Shown here in pieces: positions 54,652 through 62,362 of a DNA stretch of 64,000 bases. Below the pieces are notes generated by a model. It did not search any database and was not told the origin of the DNA. It was given only the letters and a program-made list of their open reading frames with translations. Positions within the stretch are counted from its first letter, which is position 1, and every line of letters begins with the position of its first letter. The stretch is taken from NCBI RefSeq assembly GCF_001551835.1, contig NZ_LODL01000010.1, positions 348,942 through 412,941 of the forward strand, in the 5' to 3' direction. The DNA is from Dechloromonas denitrificans. GTDB taxonomy: Bacteria > Pseudomonadota > Gammaproteobacteria > Burkholderiales > Rhodocyclaceae. The translations under genes were made by a program, and so were the position numbers.

Positions 54652-56775
54652 ATGAGACACCGCCCGCAGCGCCTGGTCCTTGTGCTGGCCAGCATCTTTC
54701 CCTGTTTGGCCCTGGCCGAGGCCGAGCCGCTCACCCTCGACAGCGTCGTCGTCACCGGCAGCCGTATCGAACACAGCAGCTTCGATTTGCCGGCAGCGGT
54801 CGATGTCGTTGGGGCCGAACGGATCGGCGCCGATCAGGCCAAGGTCAATGCGTCCGAAGCCTTATCCTCGGTGCCCGGCATTTCGGTGCAGAACCGCCAG
54901 AACTACGCGCAGGACCTGCAAATTTCCTCGCGCGGCTTCGGCGCCCGTTCCGCCTTCGGGGTGCGTGGCATCCGCCTGATCAGCGACGGCATTCCGGCCT
55001 CGATGCCGGATGGCCAGGGCCAGGCGGCCACCTTCAACCTCGACCGGGCCGAGCGCATCGAAGTCATGCGCGGCCCGATGTCCTCGGTGTACGGCAACCA
55101 CGCCGGCGGCGTCATCCAGATGTTCACCGCCGACGGCAAGGGCCGGCCCAGCGTCGAAGGCGGCTTCACGGCTGGCAGCTACGGCAGCTGGAAAGGCGAT
55201 GTCTCGGCCCAGGGCGAAGCCGGCGGCGTCGGCTACGTGATCGATGCCTCGCGTTTCATTACCGATGGTTACCGCGAGCACAGCAGCGCCGAACGCAACC
55301 AGCAGATGGCCAAGCTGACCTGGCGGCCGGATGAGGACAGCCGCCTGATGTTCATCGCCAATGGCTTTTCGCAGAAGGCCGAGGACCCGCTCGGCCTGAC
55401 CTGGAACAAGTACCAGAGCGATCCGCGCAGCGTCGAAAGCGCCGCGCTGCTCTACAACACCCGCAAAACCATCGACCAGACGCAGGGCGGCCTGAGCTAC
55501 GAGCGCCGCTTCGGCACCAGCACGATCCAGCTCGCCGCCTATGCCGGCCAGCGTTCGGTGACCCAGTTCCAGTCCATTCCCCGCTCGCTTCAGTTGATCC
55601 TGCCCTCGACGCCGGCCAACGATCCGAAGCGCAAGCATTCCGGCGGTGTGATCGATTTCGACCGTGATTACTCCGGCCTCTCCGGGCGCTGGATCGGTCG
55701 CTACGACCTGGCGGGCGGCAAGCTGACGACGACTGTCGGCCTGGAATACGAACAATCGACTGACGAGCGGCGTGGCTACGAAAATTACACCAGCGCCACC
55801 AATCTCGGTGTCCAGGGCGCGCTGCGCCGCAAGGAGACGGACAGCGTCACCAGCTTCGATCAGTACGCCCAGGCCGAATGGCAGGGCGAGCGCTGGGCCT
55901 TTACCGGCGGCGTCCGGCACAGCCGGATCGATTTCAAGGTGGATGATCACTACGTCGCCACCGGCAATGGCGACGACAGCGGCAATGTCAGCTACGAGAA
56001 GACGACGCCGATGCTGGCCGCGCTTTACAAGCTGACCCCAGCGGTCAACCTCTACGCCAGTGCGGCCCGCGGTTTCGAGACGCCGACCTTGAACGAGCTG
56101 TTCTACTCCGGCGCTAACGGCAGTTTCAGCTACAGCCTGAAGCCGGCACTCAGCACCCATCTCGAAACCGGTCTCAAGGCCTATGTCGGCAACGACAGTC
56201 GGCTCGATCTGGCCCTCTTTCAGGTGCGCACTACCGATGAGCTGGTCGTCGCTGCCAGCAGCGGTGGACGGACCAGTTACCAGAACGCCGGCCAGACGAT
56301 GCGGCGGGGCCTGGAGTTGGCGCTCGATTCGCGCTGGGCCGGAAACTTCAGCAGCCGGGTTGCCTATACCTACCTCGATGCCCGCTACGACGAGGATTTC
56401 ACCAGTTCCTCCGGTACCGTACCGGCCGGCAACCGCCTGCCCGGTGTCGCGGCCAATACGCTGTTCGGCGAAGTGGCCTGGAAGCACCCGGCCAGCGGCT
56501 TCCATACTGCCGTCGAAGGCATCATGCGCAGCAAGATGTATGTCGAGGACAGCAATTCGCAGCCGGCGGCGCCGTCCTACGCCATCGCCAACCTGCGGGC
56601 CGGTTTCGACCTGCGCTACGGCGCGCTGACCCTGCGCAGCTTTGCCCGTATCGATAACATCTTTGACCGGCAGTACGTCGGCTCAGTGGTCGTCGGCGAC
56701 AGCAACGGCCGTTATTACGAGTCGGCGCCGGGGCGCAACTGGCTGCTCGGCCTGAGTGCGCGCTATGCCTTCTGA
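54652..56775 (+). CDS. pqqU: TonB-dependent receptor, PqqU/YncD-like
   Basis: Outer-membrane ligand-gated channel, 707 residues. Signal peptide about 1-23 (ends ALA-E). A TonB-box-like SVVVTGSRI, the plug domain (about 40-150) with SVQNRQNYAQDLQISSRGFG and DGIPASMPDGQGQ, then a 22-strand barrel ending with aromatic F. The plug and segments such as TSYQNAGQTMRRGLELA and YVGSVVVGDSNGRYYE closely resemble E. coli YncD, which has been described as the PQQ receptor PqqU (from memory). The adjacent pqqD supports that ligand. Poor ribosome binding site. Confidence 0.85.
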   Translation: MRHRPQRLVLVLASIFPCLALAEAEPLTLDSVVVTGSRIEHSSFDLPAAVDVVGAERIGADQAKVNASEALSSVPGISVQNRQNYAQDLQISSRGFGARSAFGVRGIRLISDGIPASMPDGQGQAATFNLDRAERIEVMRGPMSSVYGNHAGGVIQMFTADGKGRPSVEGGFTAGSYGSWKGDVSAQGEAGGVGYVIDASRFITDGYREHSSAERNQQMAKLTWRPDEDSRLMFIANGFSQKAEDPLGLTWNKYQSDPRSVESAALLYNTRKTIDQTQGGLSYERRFGTSTIQLAAYAGQRSVTQFQSIPRSLQLILPSTPANDPKRKHSGGVIDFDRDYSGLSGRWIGRYDLAGGKLTTTVGLEYEQSTDERRGYENYTSATNLGVQGALRRKETDSVTSFDQYAQAEWQGERWAFTGGVRHSRIDFKVDDHYVATGNGDDSGNVSYEKTTPMLAALYKLTPAVNLYASAARGFETPTLNELFYSGANGSFSYSLKPALSTHLETGLKAYVGNDSRLDLALFQVRTTDELVVAASSGGRTSYQNAGQTMRRGLELALDSRWAGNFSSRVAYTYLDARYDEDFTSSSGTVPAGNRLPGVAANTLFGEVAWKHPASGFHTAVEGIMRSKMYVEDSNSQPAAPSYAIANLRAGFDLRYGALTLRSFARIDNIFDRQYVGSVVVGDSNGRYYESAPGRNWLLGLSARYAF

Positions 56776-56799
56776 CATGACTTGATCGTTGTCTCTTCG

Positions 56800-56824
56800 A
56801 AGCCCGGTTCGCCGGGCTTTTTTT
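56800..56824 (+). terminator. Terminator after the PqqU-like gene
   Basis: 8-bp stem (56800-56807 with 56812-56819, loop TTCG) followed by a run of seven T. Confidence 0.92.
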
Positions 56825-56983
56825 CGTCCACCGCCAGCGGCGCGGATGTTGATTTTTGGCTCAGGCGCTTGAACAGGTGTCCGAAAAATGAGCGCTCGAA
56901 TCGCTCCATCAGCGTTTCGTGAAACTCGCCTGGATGCCATTGAAACCTTTGCCTGGTGGCGTTTTCGCAATTGTTGCCAAGCG

Positions 56984-57000
56984 TTGGCACGGGCTTCGCG
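56984..57000 (+). promoter_or_regulatory. Candidate sigma-54 promoter of the porin gene
   Basis: TTGGCACGGGCTTCGCG matches the -24/-12 consensus YTGGCACGRNNNTTGCW except at two positions of the -12 box; GG and GC are correctly spaced. It predicts a start near 57011 and a leader of about 90 nt before the porin ATG at 57102. No NtrC-type upstream site was recognised. Confidence 0.5.
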
Positions 57001-57101
57001 AACAGGGATGCAGCCTGTCACACGAGATGGTGGCAGCGGGGAAGTCCGGCACTAAGCATCGGTGCCGGCGGGGTTCAAGTACAAACATCCGGAGACATTC
57101 A

Positions 57102-58325
57102 ATGAATCACAATCAGACCGTTCGTCCTTTGCTTTTCGCCATGCTTGCCAGTCTGAGCGGCGCCAGTCAGGCCGTCAGCTTTACCCATAACGACATCACG
57201 CTCGATATCAATGGCACGATCAACGGCTTCTACGTCAACCGCGAAGCCCAGTCGATCAACCGCGCCACCGGCGCTTCGACGACGACGAATAACAGCGAAT
57301 TGACCAACGGCCTGTTGCCGGGCTGGATCAACTTTGTCGCCACGACCCAGGCCAATGGCCAGGACATCAAGGCGCACTTCAGCTTCGCGCCCGGCATCAA
57401 CAACAATTCGCAGACCGTTGGCCTGCCGATCGGTAACAACGCCGGTGGCGCCGGGACGACCAATCCCTACAGCCAGATCGACACCCGCAACGTCTATTTC
57501 CAGTTCGGCAACAGCAGCTGGGGTACCCTGAAGTTCGGTCGCGACATCGGTCTCTTCGGCCAGAACATCATCCTCTCCGACATGACCCTGATCGGCGTCG
57601 GCGGTACCAGCAATGCCGGCATCCCGTACAACACCACCTTCGGCATGATCGGTCACGGCTACATGTACACCGGCTTCCAGCCGCAGATCACCTACACGAC
57701 GCCGAACCTGAACGGCCTCCAGGCCGCGATCGGCATCTTCCAGCCGAGCAAGTTCGCCGGTGACGAAACCAAGGCGCCGGGCATCCAGGGGATGGCCAGC
57801 TACGATTGGAAAGGCAGCTCGGCCAGCGGCAAGTTGTGGACCGGTTTTGTCAGCCAGACGACCAGTTGCTCGGTCAGCCCTTGCTCGACCAGCTCGTTCA
57901 GCGCCAATGGCTTCGAACTCGGCGCCAAGGCCGGCTTCGGCAATTTCGAAGCGGTCGCCTATGCCTTTACCGGCAGCGGCCTGGGCTTGTCCACGGTCGG
58001 TGCCCAGTTCTACGGCGGCAGCAATGGCGCCGGCAACAAGACCGATTCGGACGGCTATTTCCTGCAGGGTACCTACAAGTTCGGCGACACCAAGGTCGGC
58101 CTGAACTACGGCGAGAACAAGGACAAGAACGGCTATGTGCTGACCGGCGCCAGCCCGATGAACAGCATCAAGAACCGTGCTTACACGCTGGGCGTTTATC
58201 ATTCGCTGAACAAGTTCATCACCCTGGTCGGTGAGTTCAACGATGAAAAGGTTACCAATGTCTCTGACACCAACTACGACAACAAGAACCGGACCCTGTC
58301 CTTTGGCGGCATCATCTTCTTCTGA
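57102..58325 (+). CDS. Gram-negative porin
   Basis: General outer-membrane porin, 407 residues. Signal peptide about 1-24 (ends SQA-V). The mature N-terminus FTHNDITLDINGTINGFYVNRE, the strand YFQFGNSSWGTLKFGRDIGLF and the C-terminal RTLSFGGIIFF with terminal Phe are typical of betaproteobacterial trimeric porins. Start ATG 57102 with a GGAGA ribosome binding site 7 nt upstream; the frame is open 61 codons further but that part has no signal peptide. Strong terminator follows. Substrate not predictable. Confidence 0.93.
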   Translation: MNHNQTVRPLLFAMLASLSGASQAVSFTHNDITLDINGTINGFYVNREAQSINRATGASTTTNNSELTNGLLPGWINFVATTQANGQDIKAHFSFAPGINNNSQTVGLPIGNNAGGAGTTNPYSQIDTRNVYFQFGNSSWGTLKFGRDIGLFGQNIILSDMTLIGVGGTSNAGIPYNTTFGMIGHGYMYTGFQPQITYTTPNLNGLQAAIGIFQPSKFAGDETKAPGIQGMASYDWKGSSASGKLWTGFVSQTTSCSVSPCSTSSFSANGFELGAKAGFGNFEAVAYAFTGSGLGLSTVGAQFYGGSNGAGNKTDSDGYFLQGTYKFGDTKVGLNYGENKDKNGYVLTGASPMNSIKNRAYTLGVYHSLNKFITLVGEFNDEKVTNVSDTNYDNKNRTLSFGGIIFF

Positions 58326-58348
58326 TTCTTGCTGAATCGATATCCGCC

Positions 58349-58882
58349 ATGTTTCGGATGTCACCCTCGTCTTTGCTCTTGTTGGCGCCCTTCGGGGCGC
58401 CTTTTTTTCTGCGCTCGGCGTTTAGCCTGCTGATTGGGCTGGCCTGTTGCCTGGGGTCACCGGTCGTGGCGGCCGACGATGTGGCGACGAAAGTGGTCGC
58501 CGGCAGCGATTTCTCGGCGACGCGCGAAGCCCTGGTCGAAGCCATCGAGGCCGAAGGGCTGGTGGTCAGCGCGGTGATTCCCTTCAATCAGATGCTGGCG
58601 CGTACGGCGGGCGATCTAGCCAAAAGCGCCAGTCCGTTCGTTGGGGCCGAAATCGTCCAGTTCTGTAGCAGTCAGCTGGCCTGGCAACTGCTGGAAGAGG
58701 ATGTCAGCCAGATTGCCTTGTGTCCGCTGTCGATCGCTGTCTATACGACGCCGGGCGAGCCGGCTGCGGTCGTGCTGGCCTGGCGGATGCCGGGGCAGGG
58801 CAGCGCCGGCCGGGGGCGCGCCGAAAAACTGCTGCGCAAGATAGTTGACCGCGCCGCCGAGCTGGCCCGGCTGCGCTGGTAG
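58349..58882 (+). CDS. DUF302 secreted protein
   Basis: Up to 177 residues. A hydrophobic signal segment (about 21-42, LRSAFSLLIGLACCLGSPVVAA) is followed by a DUF302 domain (about 45-150) with VIPFNQMLARTAGDL and SSQLAWQLLEEDVSQIALCPLSIAVY. DUF302 proteins are small periplasmic or cytoplasmic proteins of unknown role. Start uncertain: ATG 58349 places the porin terminator inside the reading frame; a CTG at 58409, or another internal start after the terminator, would fit the signal peptide better. It converges with fnr. Confidence 0.75.
   Translation: MFRMSPSSLLLLAPFGAPFFLRSAFSLLIGLACCLGSPVVAADDVATKVVAGSDFSATREALVEAIEAEGLVVSAVIPFNQMLARTAGDLAKSASPFVGAEIVQFCSSQLAWQLLEEDVSQIALCPLSIAVYTTPGEPAAVVLAWRMPGQGSAGRGRAEKLLRKIVDRAAELARLRW
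58384..58408 (+). terminator. Terminator after the porin gene
   Basis: 7-bp GC stem (58384-58390 with 58395-58401, loop TTCG) followed by seven T. It overlaps the possible 5' end of the DUF302 reading frame. Confidence 0.92.
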
Positions 58883-58903
58883 TTCCTGGGCGTAGCGCTC
58901 CGC

Positions 58904-59644
58904 TCAGGAGCGGTGGTTCATCAGGGCCTTCAGGCCATTCACGTTAAGAATGCGGATGTGCTTCTGCTGGACGGCGATGTGGCCTTCCTCCTGGAAGCGG
59001 GAGAAGGCGCGCGATACCGTTTCGAGTTTGAGGCCTAGGTAGCTGCCGATCTCGTCACGCGTCATGCGCAGGTAAAACTCGGCATGCGAAAAGCCACGGG
59101 CCGTGAAGCGCTGCGACAGGTTGAGCAGGAAGGCGGCCAGCCGCTCTTCGGCGCGCATCGTGCCGAGCAGCATCATCACGCCATGATCGCGGACGATTTC
59201 ACGGCTCATCACCTTGTGAAAATGGTGCTGCAGCGTGTGAATCTCACGCGACAGGCTTTCCAGGCGCGAGAAGGGAATGGCGCAGATTTCGCTGTCTTCG
59301 AGGGCGATCGCATTGCAGGTATGGTGCTCGGTGCTGATACCATCCAGCCCGAGCAGTTCGCCAGCCATTTGAAAACCGGTGACCTGATCGCGGCCATCTT
59401 CAAGGAGTACGTCGGTCTTGAAGAAACCGCTTCGGATGGCGTAGATGGCGTCAAAGGCTTCGCCGGCCCGATAAAGGTGGTCGCCACGCTTGATGCGGCG
59501 GCGGGTGGAGACAAGATCATCCAGCCGCTCCAATTCTTCGATATTGAGCCCGAAAGGCAGGCACAATTCGCGCAGGTTGCAGTTGGAGCAGGCGGTCTTG
59601 ATGACCGCAAGGGAGATTTCCCCGGAGGTGGATTGTTGGGGCAT
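58904..59644 (-). CDS. fnr: FNR anaerobic regulator
   Basis: Oxygen-sensing transcription factor, 246 residues from ATG 59644 (TTG 59650 in the same frame is also open). The [4Fe-4S] ligands are C19, C22, C28 (CSNCNLRELC) and C121 (EICAIPF), spaced as in E. coli FNR. The HTH is DEIGSYLGLKLETVSRAFSRF with the E-x2-S-R pattern that reads TTGAT half-sites. It is divergent from hemN with an FNR box between, so autoregulation is likely. It is a true FNR, in contrast to the regulator at 26224. Confidence 0.95.
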   Translation of the reverse strand: MPQQSTSGEISLAVIKTACSNCNLRELCLPFGLNIEELERLDDLVSTRRRIKRGDHLYRAGEAFDAIYAIRSGFFKTDVLLEDGRDQVTGFQMAGELLGLDGISTEHHTCNAIALEDSEICAIPFSRLESLSREIHTLQHHFHKVMSREIVRDHGVMMLLGTMRAEERLAAFLLNLSQRFTARGFSHAEFYLRMTRDEIGSYLGLKLETVSRAFSRFQEEGHIAVQQKHIRILNVNGLKALMNHRS

Positions 59645-59661
59645 AGTCAACCTGCGTTCGC

Positions 59662-59675
59662 TTGATCCAAGTCAA
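59662..59675 (+). promoter_or_regulatory. FNR box in the fnr-hemN intergenic region
   Basis: TTGATCCAAGTCAA, one mismatch to TTGAT-N4-ATCAA. Its centre is 41.5 bp upstream of the start predicted from the -10-like CATAAT at 59698-59703, the class II FNR position for hemN. It also lies 18-31 bp upstream of the fnr ATG. Confidence 0.75.
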
Positions 59676-59729
59676 CCACGATTCGGCGCCATCCGAACAT
59701 AATCCGACCTACATTTGGTGGTATGTCTA

Positions 59730-61133
59730 ATGAATTTCGCAACTGAAAACCTCGTCTTCGATCCTCAGATCATTCGCCGCTTCGATGTGAACGGCCCACG
59801 CTACACGTCCTATCCGACTGCCGACCGCTTCGTCGAGGCTTTCGACTCGGACGCTGCCAAGCTGTGGCTCGGCAAGCGGAACATCGGCGGTATCAGCCGA
59901 CCGCTCTCATTATACTTCCACATCCCTTTCTGCAACACCATTTGCTATTACTGCGCCTGTAACAAGATCATCACCAAGGATCACGGGCGCAGCGCCAAGT
60001 ACCTGAAGTACCTGGCCAAGGAACTGGCGATCCAGAGCGCGGCACTCGATGCCCAGGAAGGCGGTAACGAGGTTATCCAGCTGCACTGGGGCGGTGGTAC
60101 GCCGACTTTCCTGTCGCACGACGAGATGCGTCAGCTGATGGGCGAGACGCGCAAGCATTTCAAGCTGCTCGACGGTGGCGAATATTCGATCGAAGTCGAT
60201 CCGCGCAAGGTGGATTACTCGACGGTGGCGCTGCTCGGCGAACTCGGTTTCAACCGGATGAGCGTCGGCGTCCAGGATTTCGACGAGCGCGTCCAGGTCG
60301 CCGTCAATCGCGTACAGAGCGTCGAAGAGACGGCCAACGTGATCAACGCGGCGCGTGGCAACGGCTTCAAGTCGGTCTCGGTCGATCTGATCTACGGCCT
60401 GCCGCACCAGACGGTGATGGGCTTTAACCGGACGCTGGAGCGCGTGCTGGAAATGGACCCGGATCGCCTGTCGATCTACAACTACGCCCACCTGCCGACC
60501 CTGTTCAAGCCGCAACGCCGGATCGACGAAAAGGATCTGCCGTCGGCCGACACCAAGCTGCAGATTCTGGCGCTGGCGATCAAGAAGCTGACCGAGGCCG
60601 GTTACGTTTTCATCGGCATGGATCACTTCGCCAAGCCAGATGACGAGCTGGCCGTCGCCCAGCGCCAGGGCCGCCTGCATCGCAATTTCCAGGGCTACTC
60701 GACGTACGCCGACTGCGACATGCTGTCCTTCGGTATTTCGTCGATCAGCAAGGTCGGACCGACCTACTACCAGAACGTCAAGACCGCCGAGGAGTACTAC
60801 GACGGTCTCGATGCCGGCTCGCTGCCGGTCTTCCGTGGCATCGAGCTGACCGCCGACGATATTCTGCGCCGCTCGATCATCCAGGCCCTGATGTGCCATT
60901 TCGAGCTGTCGATCGAAAGCATCGAAAGCGCGCACCTGATCGATTTCCACAAGTATTTCGAGGCCGAGCTGGAAGACCTCAAGGAAATGGAGCGCGGCGG
61001 TTTGCTGAAGATCGACCGCGACTGGATCACCGTTCTGCCTCCGGGCCGCATGCTGGTCCGCGTCATCACCATGGCCTTCGACCGCTATCTGCGGGCCGAC
61101 CGTCAGCGCAAGCGCTACTCCAAAGTCATCTGA
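59730..61133 (+). CDS. hemN: Oxygen-independent coproporphyrinogen III dehydrogenase
   Basis: Radical-SAM enzyme for anaerobic heme synthesis, 467 residues. The cluster motif is YFHIPFCNTICYYCACNK (Cys-x3-Cys-x2-Cys plus the following C). N-terminal RYTSYPTADRF, IQLHWGGGTPTFL, FNRMSVGVQDFDERVQ and SVDLIYGLPHQ are the HemN signature and distinguish it from HemW-like relatives. Start ATG 59730 (MNFATENLVFDPQ); TTG 59715 is also open. The FNR box upstream suggests anaerobic induction. The aerobic counterpart is hemF at 7401. Confidence 0.97.
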   Translation: MNFATENLVFDPQIIRRFDVNGPRYTSYPTADRFVEAFDSDAAKLWLGKRNIGGISRPLSLYFHIPFCNTICYYCACNKIITKDHGRSAKYLKYLAKELAIQSAALDAQEGGNEVIQLHWGGGTPTFLSHDEMRQLMGETRKHFKLLDGGEYSIEVDPRKVDYSTVALLGELGFNRMSVGVQDFDERVQVAVNRVQSVEETANVINAARGNGFKSVSVDLIYGLPHQTVMGFNRTLERVLEMDPDRLSIYNYAHLPTLFKPQRRIDEKDLPSADTKLQILALAIKKLTEAGYVFIGMDHFAKPDDELAVAQRQGRLHRNFQGYSTYADCDMLSFGISSISKVGPTYYQNVKTAEEYYDGLDAGSLPVFRGIELTADDILRRSIIQALMCHFELSIESIESAHLIDFHKYFEAELEDLKEMERGGLLKIDRDWITVLPPGRMLVRVITMAFDRYLRADRQRKRYSKVI

Positions 61134-61140
61134 TTGGCTG

Positions 61141-61164
61141 CGATCCCGCCTGGTGGCGGGATCG
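61141..61164. other. Hairpin after hemN
   Basis: 10-bp stem (61141-61150 with 61155-61164, loop TGGT), 7 bp after the hemN stop. No T-run follows, so it may be a weak terminator or an mRNA 3' end stabiliser. Confidence 0.55.
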
Positions 61165-61250
61165 TGTCGCTGCGCGTTGTCCTGGAATGCCGCCTGTAGC
61201 CGAAGGGGGCGGGTTAAACTCTCCGCTTTGCCAACTCCCTGCTTTGACTG

Positions 61251-61922
61251 ATGCCTGATTCCGGCTATCTCGCGCTTTTTCTCGTCGGTCTGCTCGGCGG
61301 AACCCATTGTGTCGGCATGTGCGGCGGCATTGTCGGGGCCCTCTCGATGGGCGGCCCAGCCCGCTGGTCGATGCACCTTGCCTACAATGTCGGGCGCGTT
61401 CTCTCCTATGCCGTGGCCGGTGCCATCGCCGGTGCTCTCGGGGCGGCCAGTCTGGGCTTGGAGGGCCAGGTGCCGGTGCGCCTGGTGCTGTATTTCCTGG
61501 CCAACCTGATGCTGGTCGCGCTCGGCCTTTACCTGCTCGGTGTGACGCGGGCGCTGGCTTTTAGCGAGCGCCTCGGGCAGCATCTTTGGCGCCGCCTGCA
61601 GCCGCTGACCCGAAAATTTCTGCCGGCACGGAGCGTGGCCCAGGCTTTTCCGCTCGGCCTGCTCTGGGGCTGGCTGCCCTGCGGCCTGGTTTACAGCGCG
61701 CTGACCAGTGCCCTGATGGCCGGTTCGAGCGGGCGTGGGGCCTTGCTGATGCTGGCTTTCGGCCTGGGGACCTTGCCAAATCTGTTGCTGGCGGGCATCG
61801 TGTTGGCGAGGATGAACGAATTCGTGCGCCGGCCGTCAGTGCGCATTTTTTCCGGCTTGCTCGTTCTCGGTTTCGGTTTATACGGCCTGCTTGGCCTGCT
61901 GCGTTTGCTGCACTGGATTTAG
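61251..61922 (+). CDS. TauE/SafE- or DsbD-like membrane protein
   Basis: 223 residues with about six membrane helices. The N-terminus LFLVGLLGGTHCVGMCGGIVGAL, with the CVGMC pair, and LGLLWGWLPCGLVYSAL, with a second P-C-G, are typical of the DsbD_2/TauE-SafE-like family found next to cbb3-oxidase assembly, hemN and fnr genes in proteobacteria. Copper handling for the oxidase or thiol transfer is the likely theme; the exact role is not settled. Start ATG 61251. It precedes usp by 8 bp and the copper ATPase. Confidence 0.85.
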   Translation: MPDSGYLALFLVGLLGGTHCVGMCGGIVGALSMGGPARWSMHLAYNVGRVLSYAVAGAIAGALGAASLGLEGQVPVRLVLYFLANLMLVALGLYLLGVTRALAFSERLGQHLWRRLQPLTRKFLPARSVAQAFPLGLLWGWLPCGLVYSALTSALMAGSSGRGALLMLAFGLGTLPNLLLAGIVLARMNEFVRRPSVRIFSGLLVLGFGLYGLLGLLRLLHWI

Positions 61923-61930
61923 GATTCGCC

Positions 61931-62362
61931 ATGACTATGAAAATTCTGCTGCCGGTTGATGGTTCAGCCTGCGCCTTGCGTGCCGTCGACCATCTGATTG
62001 CCCACCTTGCCTGGTATAGCGAGGTGCCGGAAATTCATCTCCTGCATGTTCATCCGCCGATTCCGATCGGTCGCGTTCAGGCGCATATCGACAAGGAGAC
62101 CTTGCATGCCTACTACCTCGAAGAGAGTCAGTCGCAACTGGTCGAGGCCCAGCAAAAACTGGATGCCGCCGGGCGTTTTCACACGACGCATATCCACGTC
62201 GGCCAGCCGGCCGAGGTGATTGCCCGGGTGGCCGACGAACTGGCCTGCGACATGATCGTCATGGGCAGCCATGGCCGTGGCACCGTGGCCGGCCTGGTCA
62301 TGGGCTCGGTGGCGAACCGCGTGCTGCATCTGACGCAGTGTCCGGTGCTGCTGGTGAAATGA
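61931..62362 (+). CDS. Universal stress protein (UspA family)
   Basis: 143 residues. Starts MKILLPVDGSACALRAVDHL. The ATP-binding signature is DMIVMGSHGRGTVAGLVMGSVANRVLHLTQCPVLLV, a G-x2-G-x9-G-S/T pattern (positions about 107-142). So it may bind ATP. Start ATG 61931, with ATG 61937 as alternative; the longer frame overlaps the TauE-like gene in another frame. The stop overlaps the copper ATPase start (ATGA). Usp genes are often induced by oxygen limitation, in line with fnr and hemN nearby. Confidence 0.92.
   Translation: MTMKILLPVDGSACALRAVDHLIAHLAWYSEVPEIHLLHVHPPIPIGRVQAHIDKETLHAYYLEESQSQLVEAQQKLDAAGRFHTTHIHVGQPAEVIARVADELACDMIVMGSHGRGTVAGLVMGSVANRVLHLTQCPVLLVK

Larger units (their letters stand above)
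56776..57101. other. Intergenic region upstream of the porin
   Basis: 326 bp without a convincing gene. It holds the terminator at 56800-56824 and the sigma-54-like promoter at 56984-57000. A 75-codon open frame on the minus strand (56763-56990) overlaps the terminator and is not protein-like. Confidence 0.6.

Noticed and set aside
56763..56990. 75-codon minus-strand frame after the PqqU-like gene
   Set aside because: It spans the terminator and the 3' end of the receptor gene, and no ribosome binding site or family is seen.
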